Shown in pieces: positions 46,365-57,994 of a stretch of DNA of 64,000 nt. The DNA comes from Planococcus citri. Its lineage: Eukaryota > Arthropoda > Insecta > Hemiptera > Pseudococcidae. Under the pieces are notes generated by a model. It was not told where the DNA came from. It worked only from the letters and a program-made list of their open reading frames with translations, and did not search any database. How positions within the stretch are numbered: the stretch's first letter is position 1; each line of letters starts with the position of its first letter. The position numbers were made by a program, and so were the translations under genes. Location of the stretch: assembly GCF_950023065.1 (NCBI RefSeq), contig NC_088680.1:14496559-14560558 (forward strand). The letters run 5' to 3'.

Positions 46365-47449
46365 ATAAAAAACGTATTTTTAGTTCGTTTCTCGCCTAAG
46401 CAAGAAATATCCACTGTAGGAATATGAGCTATACTCGACTTTTCATCGCAATCTGAAACTCCAGCAGAAATAGTGAAAAAATTCATTTCCTGGAGTTGTA
46501 AATATCAGAACAAGCTGAAATTTAGCATACGACTGTTTCAGTAGAACATTGATATGTCTGTACACAAATTTTTCAAAAAAATAAATTTTAGGAGGGGAGG
46601 AGCAGATTTTGGGACGAACTTGATGGTGAGGGTTTTTGGTTCAAAGTTGGGCAAAAATATAATCAAAATTCGAGTTCTGCGACCTTGAATTAGTGAGGAA
46701 ACGTGTTTCGCAATAATTTTTTGGCCAGATTTGGCCCAAAATTGACAAATTTCAATTTTTTCAATATTCTGTTTTGCTCAATTATAAGAAAATGACTGTC
46801 TTAATCGAAAAAAATGCAATGACAAAACTTGTTTAGCATGCCAAGTACTAGTGGAATACGGGGGTTTCGAGTGATAATTTCCTATTTTCATTTACCTACC
46901 CAACTTGGTGGGAAGTAGGTAGACGAAAGTAGGTAATAATCATTTGAAATCCATGTATTTCATTAGTGCACGACATGCTAAACAACTTTTGTTATCATCA
47001 TTATTTTGATTAAACGATCATTTTGCTTATAGTTGAGCAAAACAGAACTTTGAAAAAATTAAAATTTATCAATTTTTGGCCAAATAAAGACAAAAAATTA
47101 TTGCGAAACACGTTTCCTCACTAATTCAAGGTCGCAGAACTCGAATTTTGATTCTATTTTTGCCCAACTTTGAACCAAAAACCCTCACCATCAAGTTCAT
47201 CCCAAAATCTGCTCCTCCCCTCCTAAAATTTATTTTTTTGAAAAATTTGTGTACAGACATATCAATGTTCTACTGAAACAGTCGTATGCTAAATTTCAGC
47301 TTGTTCTGATATTTACAACTCCAGGAAATGAATTTTTTCACTATTTCTGCTGGAGTTTCAGATTGCGATGAAAAGTCGAGTATAGCTCATATTCCTACAG
47401 TGGATATTTCTTGCTTAGGCGAGAAACGAACTAAAAATGTGTTTTTTAG
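46365..47449. repeat. Large palindrome (foldback element), arms about 500 bp
   Basis: TTTTTAGTTCGTTTCTCGCC near the left end returns inverted as GGCGAGAAACGAACTAAAAA near the right end. The match continues inward through TCAGAACAAGCTGAAATTT, AGGAGGGGAGGAGCAGATTT and CGAATTTTGATT-type sequence to a centre near 46907. Arm identity is high. This could extrude a long cruciform or give a long hairpin RNA. Confidence 0.85.
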
Positions 47450-48120
47450 GGTTATTTTGGCCGCAAACCATCCAAACAAGCTGAAAATTGGTATATGGCT
47501 CAATCAGAACATCATTGATTAGCCCACAGATTATTTTTTCAAAAAAAAAATGTCTTATGGGTGGGGGGTGGAATTTGTGGTGAAATACAATTGGCTGGAT
47601 TGGGGGGTGCAATTGTGTTGAAATTGAATAAAAATTCATGTTCAGCGACCTCAAATTAGTGGGAAGGCATGTTTCGCGATAATTTTCCGGCCATATTACA
47701 CTCAAAATTGATGAATTTTGATTTTTGTCAAAATTCTTATTTGATCTTGATCTATTTCAAGTGAAAGAACCGTTTAATCAAAAAAATGATGATAACAAAA
47801 GTTGTTCAGCATGTCAATTACTAGTGGAATACGTGAGTTTCGAGTGTTTATTTCCCACTTCAATTTTTCTACCCAACTTGGTAGGAAGATAGGTAGACAA
47901 GAGTAGGTAATTAACATTATTTTGAAACCCCTTGTTTTGCACTAGTACTCAACATTCTGAACAACTACTGGTGTCATTATCATTTTTTCAATTTAAGGAG
48001 ACCTTTATAGAGCAAAAAAGAGAATTTTGAAAAAAATCAAAATTCGTAAATTTGAGGAAAAATTTTACGAAACAGCTGAAAACAGACGAGTTTCTCCCTA
48101 ATACGTATGGGGGTTTCAAG
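47450..48120. repeat. Second, diverged copy of the foldback
   Basis: Repeats the left-arm order of 46365-46907 (AACAAGCTGAAA, CGACCT..AATTAGTG, CGATAATTTT, CTAGTGGAATACG, CTACCCAACTTGG) and a shorter right arm up to about 48070. Clearly older than the first. Confidence 0.65.
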
Positions 48121-48616
48121 CCAAATTGTGGTTTAGTTCAAATCTGAAACGAACAGTTTTAGTGATCGAGAAAAATCATTTTCGAATGACCCATAGGTGG
48201 TTGAGCTTTTTGGATGTAAAATTGACAACATTCTATGCTCTACTTACTTATATACGAATACAATCGACCCTGCATAGACTACTCATGGCAAAAACTGCAT
48301 CAACTGTTTAAAAAAATTCAATGTTTACACATTGGTTTTGGTTCTATTTTTGGCACGATTTTTTTTTTTTTTAAAGCATGTGTGGTGCTTTTCTTGGCAC
48401 AGGTATTTTTTTAAATTGCTGTCTCGATGCAGAGATTTGTTTATTTTTTTAGGCCCTGAAACAACTTTCAAGCAATTTTAGGCTTTTTTTTGTCTTTTAA
48501 ATGAAAAAAAAAAATTCGCAAATGAATTCTTGGAGAATTTTTTAGCTTTTTAGTAAGTTTTAAAATCATTTATCGAACGAATCTTTAATTTTCCGTGTAG
48601 GCACATTGGTATTTAA
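48121..48616. other. AT-rich spacer
   Basis: No recognised feature between two foldback elements. Confidence 0.5.
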
Positions 48617-50321
48617 CAAGGGAACCCTCTTGAGGTGTCCGCCTCCGATTTGAACGGGACCGCGATTTTTGGGAAAAGCATGTTCTAAACCCCCAAATCC
48701 AAATTTTCAGCTGCCCAAGTTCATTTTTCGATTTTTGGCGAATTTTTGAAAATCCAAAATTGACTATTTTGGTGATTCATGATTTTTTTTAAAAAAGTAC
48801 CTACTAGATCAGTAGAAATATTCAAAATAAGTCCTAAAACTGATATTAACCCCCCAAATCCAAATTTCGCCATTTCAAACCATTCTGGAGCTTCCAGCGC
48901 TATTTTTCAATTTCTCCAGAATTTTGGATTAGCTCCAGAAGGCGTGAATATGAAGTTGGGCAGCTAAAAATCGAGTTGTGTGTTATACTCGATCTGTTTA
49001 ACGAGTTTATCCACATTTGAGTCGATTTTGGGAGGGACACTTCAAGAGTGGTTTTTTGACCAGCTTTTTTCATAATAAGAAATCCAAAAAAAATCAAAAT
49101 TTTTGAAATTTGCGCGAATCGCCGTATTTTGTCATGAACTAACCCCGCGAGGGCGAATTTCGCCATTTCCAGCTATTCTGGAGGGTCCAGAGCGATTTTT
49201 CAATTTCTCCAGAATTTTGAATTTGCTCCAGAAGGCGTGAATATGAAGTTGGGCAGCTAAAAATCGAGTTGTATGTTATACTCGACCTGTTTAACGAATT
49301 TATCCACATTTGAGCCGATTCTGGAGCGGACACCTCAAGAGTGGTTTTTTGACCAGTTTTTTTTCAAAATAAAAATATCTATCCAAAAACCAAAAATTCC
49401 TCGTTTGTGAGAAAATTTTTGAAATTTGCGTGAATTGCTGTATTTCGTCATTAATTAAGCACACGAGAGCGAATTTCGTCATTTCCAGCCTTTCTTGAGC
49501 CTCCCTTTAATTTTTGGATATTTTTATTATGCTTAGGTATGAAAATAGCTTGTCAAAAACTCACTCTTGAGGTGTCCCCTCCAGAATCGGCTCAAATGTG
49601 AATAAATTCACTAAACAGTTCGAGTATAACACATAACTCGATTTTTAGCTGCCCAACTTCATATTCACGCCTTCTGGAGCAAATTCAAAATTCTGGAGAA
49701 ATTGAAAAATCGCATGGAGGCTCCAGAATGGCTGGAAATGGCGGAACTCGACCTCAGGGGGTTTGTTGTGTTCGAAATACAGCGATTCGCGCAAATTTCG
49801 AAAATTTTCTCGCAAACGGTAAAAATTTGATTTTTTTTGGATTTCTTAATTATGAAAAAAGCTGGTCAAAAAACTACTCTTGAGGTGTCCGCTCCAAAAT
49901 CGGCTCAAATGTGAATAAATTCGTTAAACAAGTCGAGTATAACTTACAACTCGATTTTTAGCTGCCCAGCTTAATATTCACTCCTTCTGGAGCAAATTCA
50001 GAATTCTGGAGAAATTGAAAAATCGCGCTGGAGCCTCCAGAATGGCTGGAAATAGCGAAATTTGGATTTGGGGGGTTAATAATTATCAGTTTTAGGACTT
50101 ATTTGAACATTTTTACTGATCAAGTACGTACTTTTTAATAAAAAAAAAAGCATAAATCACCAAAATACCTAGTCAATTTTGGATTATTTCAAAAATTCGC
50201 CAAAAATCGAAAAATGAACTTGGGCAGCTGAAAATTTGGATTTTGGGGGTTTAGAACATGCTTTCCCCAAAAATCGCGGTCCTGTTCAAATCGGAGGTGG
50301 ACACCTCAAGAGGTTCCCTTG
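48617..50321. mobile_element. Foldback element with CAAGGGAACC ends and TAA duplication
   Basis: It starts CAAGGGAACCCTCTTGAGG and ends CCTCAAGAGGTTCCCTTG, flanked on both sides by TAA (48614-48616 and 50322-50324). The element is one imperfect palindrome centred near 49470. Each arm carries two roughly 295-bp subunits with CTCCAGAAGGCGTGAATATG and TGGGCAGCTAAAAATCGAG. A 3-bp TWA-type duplication is typical of PIF/Harbinger elements. No coding. Confidence 0.78.
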
Positions 50322-51180
50322 TAAGATGAGATTCTCTTCAGTTTTGATTTTGTTCATATTTTTTTAGGTAGGATTGTTTGTGATTTGTGAAATCATTTTG
50401 AAATGGAACAAATGGAGTATGAATTCAATAAAAAATGAAGTACCTATGGTGGCATTAACGTTAATTAATAGGAAATTTTGAGGTCTACAACTTCTACAAG
50501 TTTTGTTCAATGCATTTTCCCCTGAAATATTATGTGGTTGTAATGCGATTTCGAGTTTTAAGTTGGTACCTATTGTTGGTAAAAGGAAGAGAAAATGAAA
50601 AATTATATGCAAAACTTGAATCAAAGTTTGTTTCTTGTTTGTTTTTTTATCACTTATCTGACAATGTCGACCCTCTTCTTATGGAATGTACCATCTCAGA
50701 AGTGTCCAACTAATTGTACCCATTTACCATCGACATAAAAGGTCGATGCCATTTACCGAAGTGGTAGAATTATGTGGATTCATACGACTCACAACTCGCG
50801 AGTATGTACACATACGTAAATACCAACCTTGAAACAGGTACGCTGGCATTCTGATCCTGACTATCGCAATACAATAGGGCTACTTTGCGAGCTACTAAGA
50901 AACCAAGGTTAATGGGTATTAGATAGAGAGTGGAAACAATTGAACATAAAAAAAAAAAAAAAAAATACATACTACCCTCGACTACCCAAACAAGAAGCAT
51001 CATTCTGAATAGAGAGACAGAGAGAGAGAGAAATTATATTGACATGTGGCCGCACTGCAGAGGTTCCACAACGAAGGGAAAACGGAGAGAAAAAAAGGGG
51101 AATTTTCAAGACGACGTGTGTTGGTAGTTGAGAAGCAACACAATGTTGCGGTGTTGCAAGCTATTACAAACTCGTTATCA
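50322..51180. other. Right cargo of the Mutator-like element
   Basis: No gene recognised. An A-run at about 50948-50965 and a GA-rich microsatellite at about 51009-51032 are present. Confidence 0.5.
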
Positions 51181-51600
51181 CTGTGGACCAAAGTAGGCAA
51201 CGCCGGTAGTGTCAAGATTTGAACAAAATCAAGCTAGATCGAAAGAGCAAATCCTAAAATCCCTGTAACCAAATTTTCAATAACCGTTCAAGTCCATTTT
51301 TGGATTTTTGCCAAATTTTTAAAAATTTTAAAAATCCAAAACGGCTGTTTCTAGGGCAATTTTTTGGAATACTTTGGTGAAATGTAAATTTTTTCGAGCA
51401 AAGTGAACTAATGTGAATTATTTCTTCAATTCAACTCCTAAACATTGTAAAACTGTCCAGATGGTGTCCATTGTCCAATAAGCACCGACCATAGTTGGGT
51501 ATAGCGAAACTAGCGTTTGTTGCAGTCTGAGAGTTGAGCTGAAAAATAATTCACCATGATTCGCTTTGCTCAAAAACTTTACATTTCATAAAAATGTTTA

Positions 51601-53257
51601 GTTCGCGGAGGTTATAGTATTGCGATGCACGTATTTTGCTGTGTTCATGGCAGCACATATGCATAAGAAACAATTTACAATTTACCTATTCGAGTGTTTT
51701 TATTTGTAAACAATTGAAATACTGCGCGTCGGGAATGTAAATAGTGAATGTGAACTATGATGGGTATGAACGATGGCGATCCCACGTACAACCAGCTAAC
51801 AGCTATGTACAGTGACATTGTGAAACAGAATAAACTTCAACAAAAACAGTTAGAAGAACAGCAGAGACGAATCAACCACTTACGAGAAGTAGTAGCTCAC
51901 TATCAAGGCAAGTCAAAAGAGGATGAAAACCATCTCAGCGAACTAACATCATCAACAGACGAATCAGAGGAAAATCATAGCAATATGACAATAGACAGCA
52001 TTAAATCCATCCAGTCAATAGAAACTTACAGTGAAAAACTCAAAAAGAAACGTATTCCACCTATTTACGTAAGTGGAATAAAAAATATTACTGAATTTAC
52101 TTCAATGTTGGAAAGCACGGAAGAGTGTGAAACCCCTATAATGCAAACCCTCTCTAATGGAGATGTTAAAATAGCATGCTCAAATGAGCAAAGCTTTAGA
52201 GCAGTGTATAGGGCACTGGAGGCTATAAGGAAGAATCCTAGTCACAAAATGTATGGAATTGGGCACCATACATATCAGTTGAAACAAGATAAACCCTATC
52301 AGGTTGTTATAAGAGGGTTACACCCCTCCACTTCACCTGAGGATATCAAATTACAATTGATTAAAATCGGACATGATGCCATTAATGTCACCAATGTAAT
52401 TATTAAAAAAACAGAGGTGAAAAAAGATGAATCTGGAGAAATTGTGAGTAAGAAATCATATAAGGTGGCATTACCACTCTTTTATGTATATCTCAGCCCA
52501 AAAGAAAACAACAAGACCATTTATGAAATGGGGTTCTTGTTGCACACTAAAGTGAAGGTAGAACCTCCAGCAAAAAAAAGGGAGCTACCTCAATGTAAAA
52601 ACTGCCAGCAGGTTGGTCATACCAAAACATACTGTGCAAGGAAACCCAAATGTGTTAAGTGTGGATTAGACCATGAAACAAAGCAATGTAGGAAGAAGAA
52701 AGAAGACCCAGCCAAGTGTGCCAATTGTGATGGAGATCATACAGCCAACTGGAGAGGGTGTCCAGTATATCAAGCAAAAATTACTGCTATATCTAAACCA
52801 AAGATGACAGTAATTGATCGTGTTAAGCAGAGGACCACTCAAAGCCAGGAGCAGATAACAACTCAGAAACCTGAACAAGCCAAAATCGTCAAAAGAAACC
52901 TTTCAAAGAATAACACGGATGAATCGGATGAACCAGTGGAACTAGAAGAGCAGGCGAGCTTAAAAGACATTTGGGAACTGCTTAAAAAAATGGATAAAAG
53001 AATTTCTCAAGTTGAAAACACACAAAACAAGATCAAAGCAAAGAAACATCCATCAGTTAAAACCTCACGACTTAGTCATAGATATTATAAAAAATAGAGT
53101 ACTCTCACTGGAGAGATACTTTATAAAATAGCAGAGTATACTCTCACTGGAAAGAACCCTGCACATGTCATGTAACTAACTTGTTTAAAGTCAGAAATAT
53201 TACTTATTTAAGGTCTGCTTAAGATTGTAATAAACCTTGTTAAATAAAAAAAAAATA
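51601..53257 (+). mobile_element. Gag-only LINE-like retroelement with 13-bp target duplication
   Basis: ATAAAAATGTTTA is repeated at 51588-51600 and 53258-53270. The undisturbed equivalent (CATGAAAATGTTCAAAAATC) lies near 63697. Between are a 156-bp leader, one intact ORF (51757-53097) and a 160-bp trailer ending in AATAAACC and an A-rich tail. A-tail plus variable-length duplication means target-primed reverse transcription. No RT/endonuclease ORF is present. The trailer repeats CTCTCACTGGA twice (53102 and 53142). Confidence 0.85.
51757..53097 (+). CDS. Jockey-type Gag (ORF1p) with three zinc knuckles
   Basis: A 446-residue intact protein. Residues 15-55 are rich in Gln, Glu and Lys and likely form a coiled coil. 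Residues 165-265 (starting near PYQVVIRGLHPSTS) match the region preceding the knuckles in Jockey-clade gag proteins. From C280 come three knuckles: Cx2Cx4Hx4C, Cx2Cx3Hx4C and Cx2Cx3Hx6C, a typical arrangement for this clade. The Lys/Gln-rich C terminus ends in a second short coiled coil (about 405-430). It would bind element RNA. Normally ORF2 (endonuclease and RT) follows at once; here a short 3' UTR follows instead. The frame has no stop or frameshift, so either the copy is young or the protein is kept under selection. M1, M2 and M4 are alternative starts. Confidence 0.88.
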   Translation: MMGMNDGDPTYNQLTAMYSDIVKQNKLQQKQLEEQQRRINHLREVVAHYQGKSKEDENHLSELTSSTDESEENHSNMTIDSIKSIQSIETYSEKLKKKRIPPIYVSGIKNITEFTSMLESTEECETPIMQTLSNGDVKIACSNEQSFRAVYRALEAIRKNPSHKMYGIGHHTYQLKQDKPYQVVIRGLHPSTSPEDIKLQLIKIGHDAINVTNVIIKKTEVKKDESGEIVSKKSYKVALPLFYVYLSPKENNKTIYEMGFLLHTKVKVEPPAKKRELPQCKNCQQVGHTKTYCARKPKCVKCGLDHETKQCRKKKEDPAKCANCDGDHTANWRGCPVYQAKITAISKPKMTVIDRVKQRTTQSQEQITTQKPEQAKIVKRNLSKNNTDESDEPVELEEQASLKDIWELLKKMDKRISQVENTQNKIKAKKHPSVKTSRLSHRYYKK

Positions 53258-53420
53258 ATAAAAATGTTTAAAAATCGCCTTTGAAATTGTTTTTTAAAAT
53301 TTGTAAATTTTCTAATAAAATTCACCAAAAATACAAAAACAAGCTTTGGCTCCTTGAATTGTGCTTTTAGGGGCTTTAGAAGATCATGCTTTCTCGATCT
53401 AGCTCAGTTTCGTTTGAATC

Positions 53421-55226
53421 GGGCAGTACCAGTTTAAAAGGTTTCCCTTGCTATCAAAAATACTCGAACAAAAATTTATTACCATGGTATAAATATACCA
53501 AAAATCGATGAAAATCCAATTATGAAGTCTTCCCGTTGATTGTGCTGCTGGAATAACGAATAAATTTCAGATGAGTTATGGTTGAAGTCAGACAAATGTC
53601 GACGCTGAAAAAAGTATCTATTATTTCTTATCCAAAAACTTGCAAGTAGGGCAATTTTCCTCGTTTTAAAAAATGTTGGCAAAATCCCTGTCAAATGGGC
53701 CTCACGAGCTCACAATTAAGTATTCTGCATGTTAGTTTTACTGGCTACAGTATTTCTTCGATTTTTTAGTCGAAGAAGTCAGCGAGTGCAATATAGGTAC
53801 TCAAATTTATTTCAAAAAACTGCCGAAATTATAATTATTTATACCTTTTTAGAACACTTAATTCCCCTGGCTTAAAATTCCAATGATTTGGACAGAGCGT
53901 CCATTTCGATAAGAACATGGATTTTCTTCTACATATTTTTTATCGATTGGAATGAATTAAGTAGATAGGTACTCTGTTGCCTGGAACGAAACGTTTCCAA
54001 AGTTTCGCACTAACATCCAATTCTAAAGTTTTGAAAAAATAACTTACCCCTGAAAGAAAGAAGTGAAAAAGAAATACAGTAAATAAAACTTGTTACTTAC
54101 ATTTTTTGAATTTTCTTCGAATTTTTAAGAGCTGTGTTCATCACCTGTAATTATGGATAAACTATCAACTAGTAATTATTGCAAATTTGAGAAAAAAAAA
54201 AACTTTAAATTCCTGATTGTATTCAGTAAATTACTTGTCATTTTTGATACTTACTGGTAATTTTATAATTCTTGATAAATTACTGGTAATTCTATGTAAA
54301 TTACCTATTGGTAATATTTTCTGATTGATAGGAAACGGGAAATTCTTTGGTAAATTAGGTGCTGGCAATTTGTTGTAAAATTACCCTTCAACAGTAGTTC
54401 TTAGTAAAGTTCTTACTTACCTTTGATACATTTAGAACGTAGGTTTAGTTATTTTTCCAACTGTGATGTATGCAGTTCACTGTGAATCTTGTGAAGAATT
54501 AATAACTTGGTTCAGTAACAATTCATTTACCCTTATCTGTTCTCTTGATTAATGAGATTTGGATACTTGAATTTTTCCTACTTACATATTTTGATTGGCC
54601 TCGTTATGAAGGATACTTCCTAACAATAAATCCTCTTGAAATCGAAAACGAAGATCGTCGAAATATTCCGAGCTGTTTTTCTACATTTTCGATCCATATA
54701 TTTTGCAATCAAAACGCTTCCAATCAGTTTATGTATAAATAAGTGGCCAAAAACATCTGTCAGTCGAACGGCCACGCAAAGAAAGGGGAAAAGAGAAAAC
54801 ACCTTTGAAGGATTCTTGTATAGATAATTATACGTATTTTCGTGCACAAACAGTTACTCGTACGTCATAAAACCTCTTTTTTCAACGTGAACCCGATGAA
54901 GAAAATGTGTTCGGGGGAAGGGGTCATGGTTGTTTACATGTGGTAATTTGTTTGCCTGTGATTGCTTTTTTTTTTCGTCAATTGTTGGATACTCGTTGAC
55001 CCCTCAGCCCCTCATTGAGGGATTCTACATTCGAAGATGAGATCCTCAAGTTTTGACTTGGAAAAAAATAGATGAAGTTACTTACTTTGATTGAAAATGA
55101 ATAAATTCTTTAGTAGTTAACGGCCCTCTTCATTGTGGCCTTGGCAAAAAAAAAAAAAAAACATCTAGAAATCACATTGAGCAGATTTTCTTACAAGTGT
55201 ATTCGTTTGTGAACTGGTAGTGTCAA
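53421..55226. repeat. Inter-foldback part of tandem unit 1
   Basis: Contains GGACAGAGCGTCCATTTCGA, ACTTACCCCTGAAAGAAAGA (about 54042) and, from 54732, the 39138-39606 type segment. The same landmarks recur in the following units. The first word after the foldback, AAAGGTTTCCCTTG (53431-53450), resembles the right end of the 48617-50321 element. Confidence 0.65.
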
Positions 55227-55773
55227 GATTTGAACAAAATCAAGCTAGAGATCGGAGGAGCATTATATCCTAAAATCCCAGTAACCAAATTTTCAACCGC
55301 TTAAGTTCATTTTCGGATTTTTGCCGAATTTTAAAAAAATTTTAAAATTCCAAAACAGCTATTTCAAGGGAAATTTTTGAAAACTTTCGTAAAATGGAAA
55401 TTTTTTCGAGCAAAGTGAACGAATGCGAATAATTTCTTCAATTCAACTCCCAAACATTGTAACAGAGCGATTTGAAATTGCTGAGGAAAACTGAAAAATC
55501 GCCGCAGGTTTCAGAATTGCCCAAAACTAGCAGTTGCTGCAGTGTGAGAGTTGAATTAAAGGGATTATTCATACTGGTTCACTTTGCTCGAAAACTTCAT
55601 ATTTCATAAAAATGTTTGAAAATGACCTTTGAAATTTGCTTTTTTGAATTTTTAGAATTTCCAAAAAGTTTACCAAAAATACAAAAAGAATTTTGGCTCA
55701 TTGAGTGGTGCTTTTAGGGAGGTTAGAATATCATATACTACTCTCTCGATCTAGCTCGATTTCGTTCAAATCG
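55227..55773. repeat. Foldback repeat unit 2
   Basis: Inverted ends GATTTGAACAAAATCAAGCT and AGCTCGATTTCGTTCAAATC around two roughly 250-bp arms with TTTTTCGAGCAAAGTGAAC / GTTCACTTTGCTCGAAAA. It is uninterrupted, and its left flank gives the empty site for the Mutator-like insertion. Confidence 0.8.
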
Positions 55774-57377
55774 GGGACATATCTACTTCACCCCGAACAA
55801 AAATTGATTCCCTGGTCATGATAATAGGGCATGCTTTCATTAAAAATTCAGACAAATGTTGAGGCTGAAAATAAGAGAATTTTTCATTCAAAAACTTGAA
55901 AACAGGGGAAAATATTCTTTAAGTTTACTTTTTATAGTATTTCTTTGATTTTTTAGTCGAAAAAGTCAGCTCAAATGTATAATAAACTGCCGAATGATCA
56001 TTTGCAATCTTTTTAGGATACCTTAATCCCCCTCCCTGTGGGGTCGTCTCAAGTTTTCTATAATACTTAAACTCTAAATGTAATCTGGAGTGCATCGTTT
56101 GATTTTACAGTCGAATAAATGATCAAAATGAAACAATTTAGCAAGGTATTAAAAGTGAAAGGTAGTATTTGAACTTTCAAGGCCTTTGATATATTGAGAA
56201 CACAGGTCTAGGTATTGCTGTAAATCTTGTGAAAAATTAATAGGTAACTTGATTCAGTAACAATTCATTTTACCATTTTATCAGTTTTCTCATTTTAAGT
56301 TATTAGTATTCTCAGTTTATTACTTTTTGTTGGAAATGTAATTTGGGTACCTACTTACTTAAATCTACTTAAATAGGTATTTTGATTCGCCTCGCTATGA
56401 TGGGTACTTCCAAAAAAATCCTCCTGAAATGGAAAATGAAGATCGTGGAAATTCAGTGCTATTTTTCTACATTTCAATCAAAAACGCTTCCAATCAGGTT
56501 TAAAATTCCAGTGATTGGACAGAGCGTTCATGTCGATAAGAACATGGATTTTTTTCTACATATTTCACATCCGTTGGGATGAATTACTCTGTTGCATGAA
56601 ACAAAACGTTTCCAATGTTTCGCAGAAACGTTCAATTTTAAAGTTTTGAGAAAAAAACTTACCCCTGAAAGAAAGAAGTGGAAAGGAAATTAAGCAGAAC
56701 ATCTTTATTGAATTTTCTTTGAATTTTTAAGGTCGAGTGAAGGACTTCTTGCTGGCCAAACTTCAAACTTCAGAGCTCACAGTTTCAATTTTTTTCCAAT
56801 TTTTAAAATCATATTTTGACGGAATGTGTATGAAAACCACCCAGCTCCCAATGAAGCTGAAAACGAAGCTGAACATTTTTATTAAAAAAGCTGTGTTCAT
56901 CAAAAATTTGCCTGCTATTAACCTATCTTTCCGGTATTATATTATTCTGATTGTAGAAGTTCGTGTCGTTATAGATTTAAAGCGAACATTTTTGTTGTAT
57001 TGTTTTATGATTAAGTTATTTTTCTCTACTTTGAGAGCCTATAAGAGGGCTAGAAATGTTTGGGGAATGGGGATTTTCCTCCCAAACAGACTTAAATGCA
57101 GAATTTTCTAATTTTTACCCAACAAAATCGATAATATCGCATCTTTATATTGATTAATAAAAGTACCATAAAAACCATCTTGCAATCAGTACAGCGGTTC
57201 GAATGATCGCTAAAAAAAAAAACAAAAAAAAAACAGATACAAATAGATACTTGTATGAAAATAAATAAACTCTTCAGTCGTTGAAAAAGCATCGTCAAAA
57301 ATCATTCAAAATGATTGATGATATTTAGCCAATTTTCTTACTTACAAGTGTATTTTTGTGAACTGGTATACGGTCAC
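55774..57377. repeat. Inter-foldback part of tandem unit 2
   Basis: Carries the same ordered landmarks as 53421-55226 (TTTAGTCGAAAAAGTCAGC, TTGGACAGAGCGTTCATGTC, CCCCTGAAAGAAAGAAGTGG) and then an extra stretch with AAACAGACTTAAATGCAGA shared with unit 3. Frames inside, such as 56737-57111, are not conserved. Confidence 0.65.
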
Positions 57378-57994
57378 GATTTGAACAAAAGCAAGCTAGA
57401 TCCAAAGAGCCTATTTTAAAATCACTGTAACCAAATTTTGAATTGTCCAAGTTCATTTTTGGATTTTTGACGAATTTTTGGTAGGTAATTTTAAAAATCC
57501 AAGACAGCTGTTTCAAGGGCCATTTTTTTGAACACTTTCATGGAATGTAAATTTTTTCGAGTAAAGTGAACTAATGCGAATAATTCCTTCAATTAAACTC
57601 CCCAATTTTGTAAAACAGTCGAGATAGTGTCCAATAAACACCGACCAAAGTTATAGGTAGATTCTGAAGTTCATTTTTGAAGCCTTCAGAGCGATTTCAA
57701 ATTTCTGTGGAAAACTGAAAATTCGCTGGATGCTTCAGAATGGCCCAAAATAGCTATTGTTGCAGCGTGAGAGTTGAATTGAAGAAATTATTCACGCAGG
57801 TTCGCTTTGCTCAAAAACTTCATATTTCATAAAAATGTTTAAAAATCAGTCTTTGAAATTGCTTTTTTGAATTTTAAAATTTTTTAAAAAATCGTTAAAA
57901 GAGCAAAAACGAACTTTTGCACCTGTAATTGTGCTTTCAGGGGAATTAGAATAATTATCATGATCTCTCAATCTAGCTGGATTTCGTTCGAATC
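57378..57994. repeat. Foldback repeat unit 3
   Basis: Ends GATTTGAACAAAAGCAAGCT and AGCTGGATTTCGTTCGAATC. Followed by TTCAAAAGGTTGCC, a variant of the CAAGGGAACC terminal motif. Confidence 0.8.

Larger units (their letters stand above)
44260..51204. mobile_element. Mutator-like non-autonomous element, 6.9 kb
   Basis: The ends match as 25-bp inverted repeats with three differences, both containing CCTACTTTGGTCCACAGT. GGTAGTGTC is duplicated at 44251-44259 and 51205-51213. The uninterrupted target (GAACTGGTAGTGTCAAGATT) is present at 55211-55230. A 9-bp duplication is typical of Mutator-like elements. No transposase frame is visible inside; the cargo is AT-rich DNA with two families of palindromic elements. 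Later insertions may account for part of its length. Confidence 0.75.
51216..53420. repeat. Foldback repeat unit 1, split by a LINE-like element
   Basis: The left arm GATTTGAACAAAATCAAGCT is inverted at the right as AGCTCAGTTTCGTTTGAATC. Subtracting the 1,670-bp insertion leaves a unit of about 535 bp, as in the other copies. Confidence 0.75.

Noticed and set aside
56737..57111. 124-codon plus-strand frame
   Set aside because: The homologous DNA in the next tandem unit (about 59325-59600) has indels that break the frame.
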